From: Acidocella sp.
GTDB lineage: Bacteria; Pseudomonadota; Alphaproteobacteria; Acetobacterales; Acetobacteraceae
Direction: 5' to 3'
Assembly (NCBI GenBank): GCA_027308685.1
Contig: DAIDEE010000027.1
Location: forward strand, 1-51,954
DNA length: 51,954 nucleotides
Shown here: positions 27,150-35,393 of the stretch, in pieces
How the letters are laid out: every line of letters begins with the position of its first letter
How positions within the stretch are numbered: position 1 is the stretch's first letter
The notes under the pieces: generated by a model
Seen by the model: the letters and a program-made list of their open reading frames with translations, nothing else
The model's database searches: none
Told to the model about the DNA's origin: nothing
Translations under genes and position numbers: made by a program

Positions 27150-28106
27150 TCAACCATTGCCGATAATCACGCCGGTAGCAAATACCAGAGCACCGCCCAG
27201 TGCCACCTGCAGGGTCGCGCGGATCGGCGAGGTATCCATGTATTTCCAGCGGATCCATGAAATCACCGAAAGTTCCACCACCACCACACAAAAAGCCACA
27301 ATCAGGGCGGTCCAGAGGTTGGGTATCAGGAATGGCAGTGTGTGCCCTAAACCACCGAGAGTGGTCATAGCCCCGGTGATGATGCCTCGGTAAATCGGGG
27401 TACCGCGGCCAGTGAGGCTGCCGTCATCCGACAAAGCTTCGGCAAAACCCATAGAAATGCCCGCCCCCAGCGAGGCAGCCAGCCCCACCACGAAGGCGGC
27501 CATCGGGTGGCCGGTTGAGAAGGCGGCTGCGAAAATGGGCGCCAATGTGGACACCGAGCCATCCATCAGCCCGACCAGGCCAGGTTGAACATATTGTAGC
27601 ACAAATAACCGCTCGGCGGTTTCATCCTCGGTCTTCAGCGCGTTATCGGTCAGGTTCTTGGCCTGCAATTCATCGGCCCGATGTTCGTGCGCCTGCTCGG
27701 CTTCAGCCAAATCGCCTAACAACTTACGAATCGAGGGGTCGGTGGAGCGCGAGGCGGCCAAACGGTAAAAATTCTGAGTTTCCCGCTCCATGCTCTCAGC
27801 CAACTGCCGGACATCAGCGATGCTGGGTTTTGGCAACTGCCACACAGCTTTGCGGGTGAGGAAGCCGCGCACATCCTGGCGGCGGATCAGCGGGATATGA
27901 TTGCCAAACTTGTTCTTATAAAGGTCGAGCAATTTATGCCGGTGCTCGCTCTCTTCGGCAGCCATTTCACTGAACACTGTTGACGATGCCGGGTACTCTT
28001 CGCGCAACCGCTCGGCGATGTCGTTATAAATACGACCGTCTTCTTCTTCGGAGCCTATGGCGAGCGCCAGCACCTCGCGCTCGGATAATTCTGAAAAATC
28101 TCGCAT
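27150..28106 (-). CDS. mbfA: Membrane-bound ferritin / iron exporter MbfA
   Basis: This 318-residue fusion has an N-terminal rubrerythrin/ferritin-like four-helix domain (residues 1-~155) with Glu/His ligand patterns in [34 protein letters not shown] and [14 protein letters not shown]. The C-terminal VIT1/CCC1-type domain (~165-318) has about five hydrophobic helices. This architecture defines MbfA of Rhizobiales, an iron(II) exporter that protects against iron and peroxide stress and is repressed by Irr or Fur-type regulators. AGGAG lies eight bases before the ATG. A Fur-like palindrome is at 28176-28194. Confidence 0.92.
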   Translation of the reverse strand: MRDFSELSEREVLALAIGSEEEDGRIYNDIAERLREEYPASSTVFSEMAAEESEHRHKLLDLYKNKFGNHIPLIRRQDVRGFLTRKAVWQLPKPSIADVRQLAESMERETQNFYRLAASRSTDPSIRKLLGDLAEAEQAHEHRADELQAKNLTDNALKTEDETAERLFVLQYVQPGLVGLMDGSVSTLAPIFAAAFSTGHPMAAFVVGLAASLGAGISMGFAEALSDDGSLTGRGTPIYRGIITGAMTTLGGLGHTLPFLIPNLWTALIVAFCVVVVELSVISWIRWKYMDTSPIRATLQVALGGALVFATGVIIGNG

Positions 28107-28175
28107 GAAACATACTCCTGTCGATCGCCCATGTGGCGGTGCTCAGCAGTTTGGTCAACCCAACAATCTATCGCT

Positions 28176-28194
28176 GAGAATGATTTGCGTTAAC
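28176..28194 (-). promoter_or_regulatory. Fur-like iron box upstream of mbfA
   Basis: GAGAATGATTTGCGTTAAC matches the classic 19-base Fur consensus at 13 positions by direct comparison. It sits 70 bases upstream of the mbfA start codon, in the divergent gap shared with the TPR-sulfotransferase gene. Binding by Fur/Mur or Irr is inferred. Confidence 0.45.
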
Positions 28195-28288
28195 AAAACC
28201 CTAGAATTTCCAAGCGTTTCCCATGCGTTGTGGCGGGCCGCAAAGCAAGCCATACTCGTAACATTCATATGCGAGACTACGATTATAC

Positions 28289-30133
28289 ATGTTGAACACC
28301 GAACTTTGCGGCTGCGGTAGTGGCCTGCGCCGGGTCCGCTGTTGTGAGGCGGACTTAACCGCCCTGCCGGACGCTGCCGCGCTGGAACTACTTACGCCAA
28401 AGGCAGTAGAGGCCACCACCTTATTCAATGAGAAGAAGTTTCGTGACGCCGAGGCGCTCGCGTTAAAAATCCTCGATATGGCACCCAACCAACGGGCGGC
28501 ACTGCGGGTATTGTTTGAGGTGAGGCGGGCGGAAAACAAGTTGGGTCCGGCAGAAACACTGGCCCGGCGGCTGGCATCCATTCCGGCGGAAAACAGCGCT
28601 CTCTCGACTGCGGCACAGCTACAGCTGGCGCAGTTGCTGGTCGGCCAGGGTCGCCATCAGGATGCGGCACCATCTGCACGGGCAGCCGTTAAGCTCAGCC
28701 CGCGCGATGCCAATACGCATCATGTTATGGGCGTTGTGCTCACCGAAACCGGGCATGTGCACGCCGGCGAGCGGCATTACCGAATCGCGATCAAACTGCT
28801 TGGACGTGACGACGGCACGGTGCTGGCAAATTTGGCTTGGAATTTGAAGCTGCAAGGCCGGTTGGATGAAGCCGCTGAGATCTACCAGCAGGCGTTGGCA
28901 ATCCGCCCCGATAATACCCGGGGCATCGGCGGCTTTGCCCAGGTGGAAGCAGGCCGGGCCAGGTTACCGCAGGCGATTGCGTTGCTGGACAAAGCCGTGA
29001 GTCAATGGCCGGATGACCGCACTTTACGGCTGTTGCGGGCCTTGATGGATTTGCAGGACGAGCAGTTTGAAGCGGTGATTACGCGGCTAAGCGGCCCGCT
29101 TGAAGCGCTGTTGCCCCCCGAATTGGCGGCACGCGGCCAGGCCGTGCAACGGTTGGGGCAGATTACCGAGGCGGTAACCATATTTGCCACTGCTAAACAA
29201 ATGCAGCGCGAGCGCTACGGCCAAAGATATGAGCCCGCCGAATTTCTGCGAAAAGCGGAATCTTACAAGGCATTCTTCACCGCTGACCAGATGCTCAACC
29301 TGCCCCGCGCCTCGCCAGCGGAAGGCGTGCAGCCGGTATTTTTGCTGGGTTTCCCGCGGTCAGGATCATCATTGCTGGAACAATTACTGGCCAAAATTCC
29401 CGGCTTTGCGGCATCGGATGGCTTCATGCCGGTAGCGGGGCTTACCGACCTGGCCAACCGGCTTAACGACCTTGAGGCTGGCACAAATTACCCACAGACA
29501 TTGGCTAATATGGCGATCGGTGACGGCCAGAATATTCCAACCCGGTTGCGCAACCAGCATCTTGAAAATTTACGGACCGCCGGGTTGGTTCAACCCGAAA
29601 CTAAATTTATCACGGACCGCGCCGCTGATAATCACTGGCATTTGGGGTTGATCAAACTGCTGTTCCCGGAGGCGCCGATCATTCATGTTTTGCGCCATCC
29701 GCTCGATATCGTGCTCTCCAACCTGGGTCAGGACAAACGACTTGAAGCCAACTGCGGAGTGTCAATGATCGCGACGGCGCGTCACTATGATTTAACAATG
29801 TCGATGATCAAACATTATCGCGGCCAGTTGGCTCTCAGGTATTTGCCGGTACGCTACGAAGCACTGGTGAGCGATCCCCTAACAGTGTTGCAAGGCATTG
29901 TTAAATTTATCGGCGTGACAGCAGCGAAACTACCAAGCAAACCGATACTGCGGGTCAACGCATTTCAGCCAGTGCCACGGGTTCCGGCGCATGTAGTGAC
30001 GCAACAGCCGCTACATGATCGCAGCGCATACCGGTATCGCGCGTATGAGGCGGCGCTGCCACAGTTATTCAGCGAGGTGCGGCCGATTTTGAATGGGTGG
30101 ATCGCCGAATTGGGTTATCAGGATACGCCATGA
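28289..30133 (+). CDS. TPR-repeat sulfotransferase with SEC-C-like N-terminus
   Basis: This 614-residue cytoplasmic protein has three parts. Residues 1-20 carry a CGCGSGxxxxxCC zinc-knuckle-like motif resembling SEC-C. Residues ~45-330 are TPR repeats (e.g. AEIYQQALAIRPDNTRGIGG). Residues ~345-610 are a PAPS-dependent sulfotransferase domain with the 5'-phosphosulfate loop LLGFPRSGSSLLEQLL near 350 and the 3'-phosphate segment HVLRHPLDIVLSN near 470. The acceptor could be a carbohydrate, lipid or protein tyrosine. Its stop overlaps the start of the next TPR-glycosyltransferase gene (ATGA), implying a joint pathway. The start was chosen as the ATG beginning the Cys motif. Confidence 0.87.
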   Translation: MLNTELCGCGSGLRRVRCCEADLTALPDAAALELLTPKAVEATTLFNEKKFRDAEALALKILDMAPNQRAALRVLFEVRRAENKLGPAETLARRLASIPAENSALSTAAQLQLAQLLVGQGRHQDAAPSARAAVKLSPRDANTHHVMGVVLTETGHVHAGERHYRIAIKLLGRDDGTVLANLAWNLKLQGRLDEAAEIYQQALAIRPDNTRGIGGFAQVEAGRARLPQAIALLDKAVSQWPDDRTLRLLRALMDLQDEQFEAVITRLSGPLEALLPPELAARGQAVQRLGQITEAVTIFATAKQMQRERYGQRYEPAEFLRKAESYKAFFTADQMLNLPRASPAEGVQPVFLLGFPRSGSSLLEQLLAKIPGFAASDGFMPVAGLTDLANRLNDLEAGTNYPQTLANMAIGDGQNIPTRLRNQHLENLRTAGLVQPETKFITDRAADNHWHLGLIKLLFPEAPIIHVLRHPLDIVLSNLGQDKRLEANCGVSMIATARHYDLTMSMIKHYRGQLALRYLPVRYEALVSDPLTVLQGIVKFIGVTAAKLPSKPILRVNAFQPVPRVPAHVVTQQPLHDRSAYRYRAYEAALPQLFSEVRPILNGWIAELGYQDTP

Positions 30134-31533
30134 GCGGACAGGCTATTTTGAGCAGCGAGGAACCGTTGAAGCCGGGCCAGCAACGGGTGGCGCTGTCGGA
30201 TGTGATTTCACAAATCTCCGCCCTGGAACAGCAAAACCGGCTGGATGAGGCAGACAATCTGGCCGAGCGCGTGCTGGCGGCCGTGCCGCAGCACCCGCAC
30301 GTACTACATCTTTCGGGGATTATTTTGTATCGCCAAGGCAAAATCGATGAGGCCATCGCACGGATGGAAAAATCCATCGCGCTGGCACCAACTGTGGCGC
30401 TTTACCCACGCAATATGTGCGAAATTTACCGCGGTGCCGGGCGGTTGGATGATGCGGTGGCTTCAGGCAAGCGGGCCATTGAGCTGGCACCCGAGGACAG
30501 CCGCGCCTATTTCAATCTGGCACTCATTCATTATGAGCGTTTGGAGCTTGAGGAGTCGGTTCGCATTTGCGACCGCGCCCTGGCGTTGGACCCGAACTTT
30601 GCCGAAGCGCATTTTGAGCGCGCTGAGGCACTGCTGCTGGGCGGCAATATGGCCGAAGGCTGGAAGAGCTATGAATGGCGCTTCAAGCTGAAGCAGGCTG
30701 AAGGCATGCTGCCCAAAACCGACAAGCCACAATGGGATGGCAAGCCATTGCCTCCCGGCAAGTTGCTGCTGGTGGCAGACCAGGGGTTTGGTGATTGCAT
30801 TCAGTTTGGCCGTTTGATCCCGTGGGCCGCACAAATTGCACCTGCCCCGGTGTTGGCCTGCAGCGGCGATTTAACCCCGATTCTGCGGCAAATTCCGGGC
30901 ATCGGCCGCATGGTGACGCGCTGGGAACTGACCGGCGACTTCGACGCCTATATTCCGCTTTCTGGCTTACCACGTCTGGCCGGTATCGATTCTGGTAATG
31001 TGCCGTTGAGCGAGGGCTACATCACCCCAAACCCGGAATTAGTTGCGCATTGGGGGGCGCAGTTGGACCGCTTGCTGCCAAAGGGTAAACGCCGCATCGC
31101 GCTCGTTTGGGCAGGCCGACCTACCCATAAAAACGATAAAAAACGCACCCTGAAGCTGGCACAGTTTGCCCCATTGCTGGCGCGGGACGATATTGTGGTG
31201 GTGACGGTACAAAAAGGCGAGCAGATTGCTCAGGTCGGGGGTTATTTCGGCAACGCCCCGTTGGTAAATCTGGGTCCTGATATTGCTGATTTTGCCGACA
31301 CCATGGCCATTTTGAATAACGTTGAACGGTTAATCACCATTGATACCTCAGTGGCACATGTGGCGGGAGCCTGCGGTATTCCTGCCTCGATCGTGCTGCC
31401 TTACGCGCCGGACTGGCGCTGGCTACTCGGGCGCGATGATACCCCCTGGTATAAATCAGTCCGGCTATTTCGCCAGCAGCGCCCCTATGAATGGGGAGAC
31501 GTCATGGAGCGGGTGGCGCGGTCACTCGATTAG
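30130..31533 (+). CDS. TPR-repeat protein with glycosyltransferase family 9-like domain
   Basis: This 467-residue protein has N-terminal TPRs (residues ~20-190; DEADNLAERVLAAVPQHP, DEAIARMEKSIALAP, ESVRICDRALALDPNFAEAH). A GT-B-like domain follows: LLLVADQGFGDCIQFGRLIP, IALVWAGRPTHKNDKKR and ITIDTSVAHVAGACGIPASIVLPYAPDWRW. The last two regions match the donor site of GT9/GT41-like enzymes. Such TPR-GT fusions are common in Rhodospirillales and often modify surface glycans or proteins. It overlaps the sulfotransferase gene by four bases. The frame opens at 30097, but the coupled ATG at 30130 is the better start. Confidence 0.83.
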   Translation: MSGQAILSSEEPLKPGQQRVALSDVISQISALEQQNRLDEADNLAERVLAAVPQHPHVLHLSGIILYRQGKIDEAIARMEKSIALAPTVALYPRNMCEIYRGAGRLDDAVASGKRAIELAPEDSRAYFNLALIHYERLELEESVRICDRALALDPNFAEAHFERAEALLLGGNMAEGWKSYEWRFKLKQAEGMLPKTDKPQWDGKPLPPGKLLLVADQGFGDCIQFGRLIPWAAQIAPAPVLACSGDLTPILRQIPGIGRMVTRWELTGDFDAYIPLSGLPRLAGIDSGNVPLSEGYITPNPELVAHWGAQLDRLLPKGKRRIALVWAGRPTHKNDKKRTLKLAQFAPLLARDDIVVVTVQKGEQIAQVGGYFGNAPLVNLGPDIADFADTMAILNNVERLITIDTSVAHVAGACGIPASIVLPYAPDWRWLLGRDDTPWYKSVRLFRQQRPYEWGDVMERVARSLD

Positions 31534-31556
31534 GGCATCACGAAAAATTTTACCGC

Positions 31557-31576
31557 GACAGTGAAATTTTACTGTC
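31557..31576. repeat. 20-base near-perfect palindrome
   Basis: GACAGT-GAAATTTT-ACTGTC is symmetric across all but one position pair. It lies between the TPR-glycosyltransferase stop and a small ORF. No T-run follows, so an operator is likelier than a terminator. Confidence 0.5.
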
Positions 31577-31634
31577 ACAATTCATTAAAATGCGGCAACC
31601 TTATTTCCTAACGAGCGAAAAAGGGCATAGGCGC

Positions 31635-31781
31635 GTGAACCAATCGGAATACACCTCCAAACTTGATGAGTTCGACTACCTGATGAACGACCCGGAAGCC
31701 GACCCGGCACCTGAACGGGTATGGGAGGTGCTCGCCGCGCTATCGTTCCACGATCTGAGCCACGGCACTGCAGCTGAATAG
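31635..31781 (+). CDS. Small acidic protein of unknown function
   Basis: This 48-residue ORF begins with GTG (VNQSEYTSKLDEFDYLMNDP), with an AAGGG-type Shine-Dalgarno about nine bases upstream. It is acidic and predicted helical, and ends at WEVLAALSFHDLS plus a short tail. The frame is open further upstream (ATG at 31590, no ribosome site). I do not recognise a function, though the LDEFDYLMNDP...VWEVLAALS pattern looks like a conserved short protein rather than chance. It is convergent with the FkbM methyltransferase gene, four bases away. Confidence 0.55.
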   Translation: MNQSEYTSKLDEFDYLMNDPEADPAPERVWEVLAALSFHDLSHGTAAE

Positions 31782-31785
31782 CCCT

Positions 31786-32520
31786 TCAAGCCGGCGGTGT
31801 TGTCCGCATGGCGTGCAGGTCAAACCAGCCGGGCGGGCGGTTGTTCCAGGCTGTTAAAACCTCGTCTCGCTTGAGCCAAGCGCCAGGAATATCCTCGCCA
31901 AAGGGGCCCGATGAATGTTCCTTAAATGAATAAATCGCTTCGCCGCCGTCAAGTGTCATAATTTTACAATCAGCAAATACCTCCGCGACCGTGCGACCGG
32001 CAGTAAGTTTAAACGCCGCATATTGCATCGCTTCAAAATAGCTAAAAACACCCACCGTGTGTGCCTCGGCAGACAGATAAGGCGGCGCGATCTGATTGGC
32101 GGCAAGGTCTGCGAGGCACTGCAAATCATAGCCTTCGATATCGATTTTTATATACTCAGGCTGGCCATATTGCCGGATGATATCAGACAAACGCTGCACG
32201 GGCGCGGCAATGACTTCAAACTGATCATCGGGCAGCGTGGCGGTGTAGCCCACACGTTCACCCGCCGGTTGAAAGGTGCTGAGGACGGAATTACTGCGGT
32301 GCATATAAAATGGTAGTTGCCCGGGCTCGCCTGCAATGCCGGTATTGAGAACGACCAGACGCTGAGCTGCAATTTCAGCGTTAAATCGCATACGGACATA
32401 ATCGCACAGGATAGGATTGGCCTCGATGGCTACCACCCGGTAGCCTTTAGCAAGATAATAGGCGCAATCATCGCCATTATTCATTCCTACATCATAAACA
32501 AGCGGCAGTTGATTGGTCAT
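31786..32520 (-). CDS. FkbM-family methyltransferase
   Basis: This 244-residue SAM-dependent methyltransferase has the SAM-binding strand VYDVGMNNGDDCAYYLAKG at its start, VVAIEANPILC, and the FkbM-family motif IKIDIEGYDLQCLADL near residue 125. FkbM-type enzymes usually O-methylate sugars or hydroxyl groups of polyketides and glycans. Given the TPR-sulfotransferase and TPR-glycosyltransferase next door, a surface-glycan methylation role is plausible, though it is on the opposite strand. GGGAG lies eight bases before the ATG. Confidence 0.85.
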   Translation of the reverse strand: MTNQLPLVYDVGMNNGDDCAYYLAKGYRVVAIEANPILCDYVRMRFNAEIAAQRLVVLNTGIAGEPGQLPFYMHRSNSVLSTFQPAGERVGYTATLPDDQFEVIAAPVQRLSDIIRQYGQPEYIKIDIEGYDLQCLADLAANQIAPPYLSAEAHTVGVFSYFEAMQYAAFKLTAGRTVAEVFADCKIMTLDGGEAIYSFKEHSSGPFGEDIPGAWLKRDEVLTAWNNRPPGWFDLHAMRTTPPA

Positions 32521-32583
32521 GGTGATATCTCCCTGCCCTTTTATACCATTACGCGCAAAACCAGGTACAGATGTGCTGCGCCT

Positions 32584-33939
32584 TTAAATAAGCCGCAGCA
32601 GACTGAGCACAGCGGATACGCCCGCACATCCGGCACCAACATCCAACGAAATAACCGCGCCATGCCGACCGAGCTTGGCCAACATCACGGCTGCCAATGC
32701 CGCACCCGTCGCCTGCCCTAGTAAGCGAGAGGTAGCGATAACGCCGCTAGCAGCGCCGCTACGGGGCTTGGGTGCCGACATCATGATAATCCGATTATTC
32801 GGGGGCTGAAAAAACCCAAAGCCAAAACCACACAGCATCATGCGCCATATGACATTAATATAGCCCGTGTGCAGAGGAAGCAGGCTTAGCAAAATCAAAC
32901 CCGATGCCAGAAGGGTTAAACCTACAAAGTTCAAAATGGCCGCTGGATAAGCATCTGCCAGACGACCAGAAAAATTTGTAATGGCGGCAATGGTGAGTGG
33001 CCACGCCATAATCAACAAGCCAGTTTCGGTGACATTAAAGCCCAGTGTTGACTCAAAATAAAACGGTAACGCAACAAATGCCAGCATCTGTGCGGTAAAG
33101 CATGAGATGGACGTCGCAACGGATAACGCGAATATCGGCCGTTGCAATAAGTCAACCGGCATCATGGGGAACGGATTCGGCAGTTGCCTGAGCACTGACC
33201 AAGTAATGGCAGATAAAGAAGTTAGTAATTCAAGCAAAGAAACCCAAAGGGGTGTGGGATGGCTGAAACTCTGGATCGATGTAATTAGCATCGCAAATGC
33301 AATTGCGGTTAGGAATGCACTTAAAATATCAAAATGGCGCTTCATGAGATCGCTAGCCGGCAACGTACGATAGCCCATAATTAAGGAGACAATTCCCAGC
33401 GGCACATTTACCGTGAACAGCCACTGCCAGGAGGCAAAACTCAGGACAATGCCGGCAAAGCTGGGACCCATGGTGGAGCCGACCGCCACCACCATGGAAT
33501 TGATACCGATACCTCGGCCCAGCATATTATGTGGGAAAATATACCTGATAAGCGCGGTATTCACACTCATAATCCCGGCAGCACCAAAACCTTGCACAAT
33601 CCTCGCCATTGTGAGGGTGGTGATGGAGTTAGCCATCACGCAACCCACCGACGCCAAGGTAAAAACGGCAATGCCCGTTAAATAAACCTTTCGGTAGCCA
33701 TAGATTTCTGCAAGGGCCGCAAGTGGCAAAAGCAGCATTACGATCGCCAGTTGATAGGCGCTAACGATCGCCACGGAGTCGGTGGGGGTCGAATGAAAGT
33801 CGGTGGCGATGGTAGGCAAAGCAACGTTGGCAACCGTCTGGTCCATCACCGTTAAAATAACGGTAATAAGAACAGCAGCGAACGCAAGAGTCCGTTGTGG
33901 TTTGGGCAAACCATCAGCGTGGATTAAGCGGTCTGCCAA
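32584..33939 (-). CDS. MFS transporter, DHA2 (EmrB/QacA-like) drug exporter
   Basis: This 451-residue polytopic protein has ~12-14 hydrophobic helices. The first helix carries the DHA motif LTVMDQTVANVALPTI and the second half contains FFQPPNNRIIMMSAPKPRSGAASGV, typical of the EmrB/QacA group of proton-driven exporters. The start is probably TTG at 33939, with GGAAGGG 11 bases upstream; no ATG or GTG is in frame nearby. It lies 81 bases downstream of the aromatic-acid permease on the same strand and could export products or toxic intermediates of that cluster (inference). Confidence 0.87.
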   Translation of the reverse strand: MADRLIHADGLPKPQRTLAFAAVLITVILTVMDQTVANVALPTIATDFHSTPTDSVAIVSAYQLAIVMLLLPLAALAEIYGYRKVYLTGIAVFTLASVGCVMANSITTLTMARIVQGFGAAGIMSVNTALIRYIFPHNMLGRGIGINSMVVAVGSTMGPSFAGIVLSFASWQWLFTVNVPLGIVSLIMGYRTLPASDLMKRHFDILSAFLTAIAFAMLITSIQSFSHPTPLWVSLLELLTSLSAITWSVLRQLPNPFPMMPVDLLQRPIFALSVATSISCFTAQMLAFVALPFYFESTLGFNVTETGLLIMAWPLTIAAITNFSGRLADAYPAAILNFVGLTLLASGLILLSLLPLHTGYINVIWRMMLCGFGFGFFQPPNNRIIMMSAPKPRSGAASGVIATSRLLGQATGAALAAVMLAKLGRHGAVISLDVGAGCAGVSAVLSLLRLI

Positions 33940-34020
33940 GAATGCATCATCCCTTCCACTAAATCGTCAGACTGATGCACCCAAAGCATATGAGACTATT
34001 ACCAAGCCCAAGGGGGTGCC

Positions 34021-35376
34021 TTATTGAAACACCCGCAATCTCGCAAAGCCAACGCCGAGGGCTTTACCTGTCCAGATAAAGGTAATGGCGGCAAACCCGA
34101 TGGCGGCAATTGACAGCGGAATGACCGGCACCAGAAACAGGATAAATACGGAAGCATGATGCGCGATCAACTGTCCTGCCAGCAATGGGCCTCCAATAGC
34201 CCCGATGCGGCCTATGGAATGGGCAAAGCCTGCGCCTCGAGACCGGATAGCGGTGGGATATAGAATGCCAGCCGTTGAACTCATACCAACCTGCGCGCCG
34301 AGTACACTAAATCCGATCATGAAAACCAAAAAGTGAATCATCGCGGGTGACGTATCAGGTACCCCGATCAGTGTGGTGATGACGCACCCGATCGCCGCGT
34401 ATAGCGCCAATACCACCGGCCCTATAATGTCCAGCGCCGGGCCAATCAGCAGGCCACCTATCACACCCCCGACATAATAAAGAGACACTGTTTCAGCAGC
34501 CTGAGCCGGAGAAAAACCAATATCGCGCAGAACGATTGTCAGCCAGCTATTGATAAAGAAATTTACCAACATGATGGAAATAAACACCAGCCACAAAAAT
34601 GGCGTAACGAACTTCAGTTTCTCAACAAATAGAAATTTTATGGTAAATTTCTCAGCCTTGGCTTCGTTCAAAACAAAGGTGACGCCAGCAGGAATGAAAT
34701 GCTCTGGTGCAAGTTTACCTAGCCACTTGCGAATCTGAGCATCATTTTTGAGATCAAGAGCCAGAAATTTCAGAGATTCGGGAAGCATGAAATACACCAA
34801 TGGCAAGACCAGCAGCGGAATCAGCCCACCGACAAAAAATAGCTTATGCCATTCACCTCCGACTAATTTTGCGCTGATTACCCCTGGTAAAATGCCACCA
34901 AATGTAATGCCCATGAAGGCATAGGTGGTGAAGGCAGCGCGAATCTTCTTTGGTAGGAACTCAGCCATCATGGCGGTAACGTTGGGCAGCAAGCCACCCA
35001 AGCCGATGCCGGCCGCAAAGCGCAACCAAAGCAGCGAGGCAAAATCACCGGCCATACCGCAGCCGAAGCTCGCCACGCTAATAATAAAACAAGCGATGAC
35101 GATGCCACGCTTACGGCCGAAACGGTCGCCATATAAGCCACTCGTGAGTGCGCCAACCAGCATCCCCAAAAGTGCGGCGCTAAATACCGGTGCCATAGCC
35201 GATCGAACCATATGAAAGCTGGTAACAATGCCGGGGGCCGCGAGACCGACGACACCAAGGTCGTAACCATCGGACAACATGGCGGCAAAGCAGATGAAAA
35301 AAATAAGCATTGTAAACCGTCGAACCGGCAGATTATCAACCACCGTACCGATATTAAAACTATTCTCAGTATCCAT
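34021..35376 (-). CDS. MFS transporter, aromatic acid:H+ symporter type
   Basis: This 451-residue, 12-helix permease has the AAHS-family first-helix motif LSDGYDLGVVGLAAP (acidic DGYD), the cytoplasmic loop motif GDRFGRKRG between helices 2 and 3, and a second-half GMSSTAGILYPTAIRSRGAGFAHSIGRIGA segment. Relatives such as PcaK, BenK and GenK import 4-hydroxybenzoate, benzoate and gentisate. It lies 17 bases downstream of the EutA-like gene and so belongs to the bicupin/EutA unit. Substrate is inferred from family only. Confidence 0.88.
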   Translation of the reverse strand: MDTENSFNIGTVVDNLPVRRFTMLIFFICFAAMLSDGYDLGVVGLAAPGIVTSFHMVRSAMAPVFSAALLGMLVGALTSGLYGDRFGRKRGIVIACFIISVASFGCGMAGDFASLLWLRFAAGIGLGGLLPNVTAMMAEFLPKKIRAAFTTYAFMGITFGGILPGVISAKLVGGEWHKLFFVGGLIPLLVLPLVYFMLPESLKFLALDLKNDAQIRKWLGKLAPEHFIPAGVTFVLNEAKAEKFTIKFLFVEKLKFVTPFLWLVFISIMLVNFFINSWLTIVLRDIGFSPAQAAETVSLYYVGGVIGGLLIGPALDIIGPVVLALYAAIGCVITTLIGVPDTSPAMIHFLVFMIGFSVLGAQVGMSSTAGILYPTAIRSRGAGFAHSIGRIGAIGGPLLAGQLIAHHASVFILFLVPVIPLSIAAIGFAAITFIWTGKALGVGFARLRVFQ

Positions 35377-35393
35377 TTTTGGCCCCTATTATA

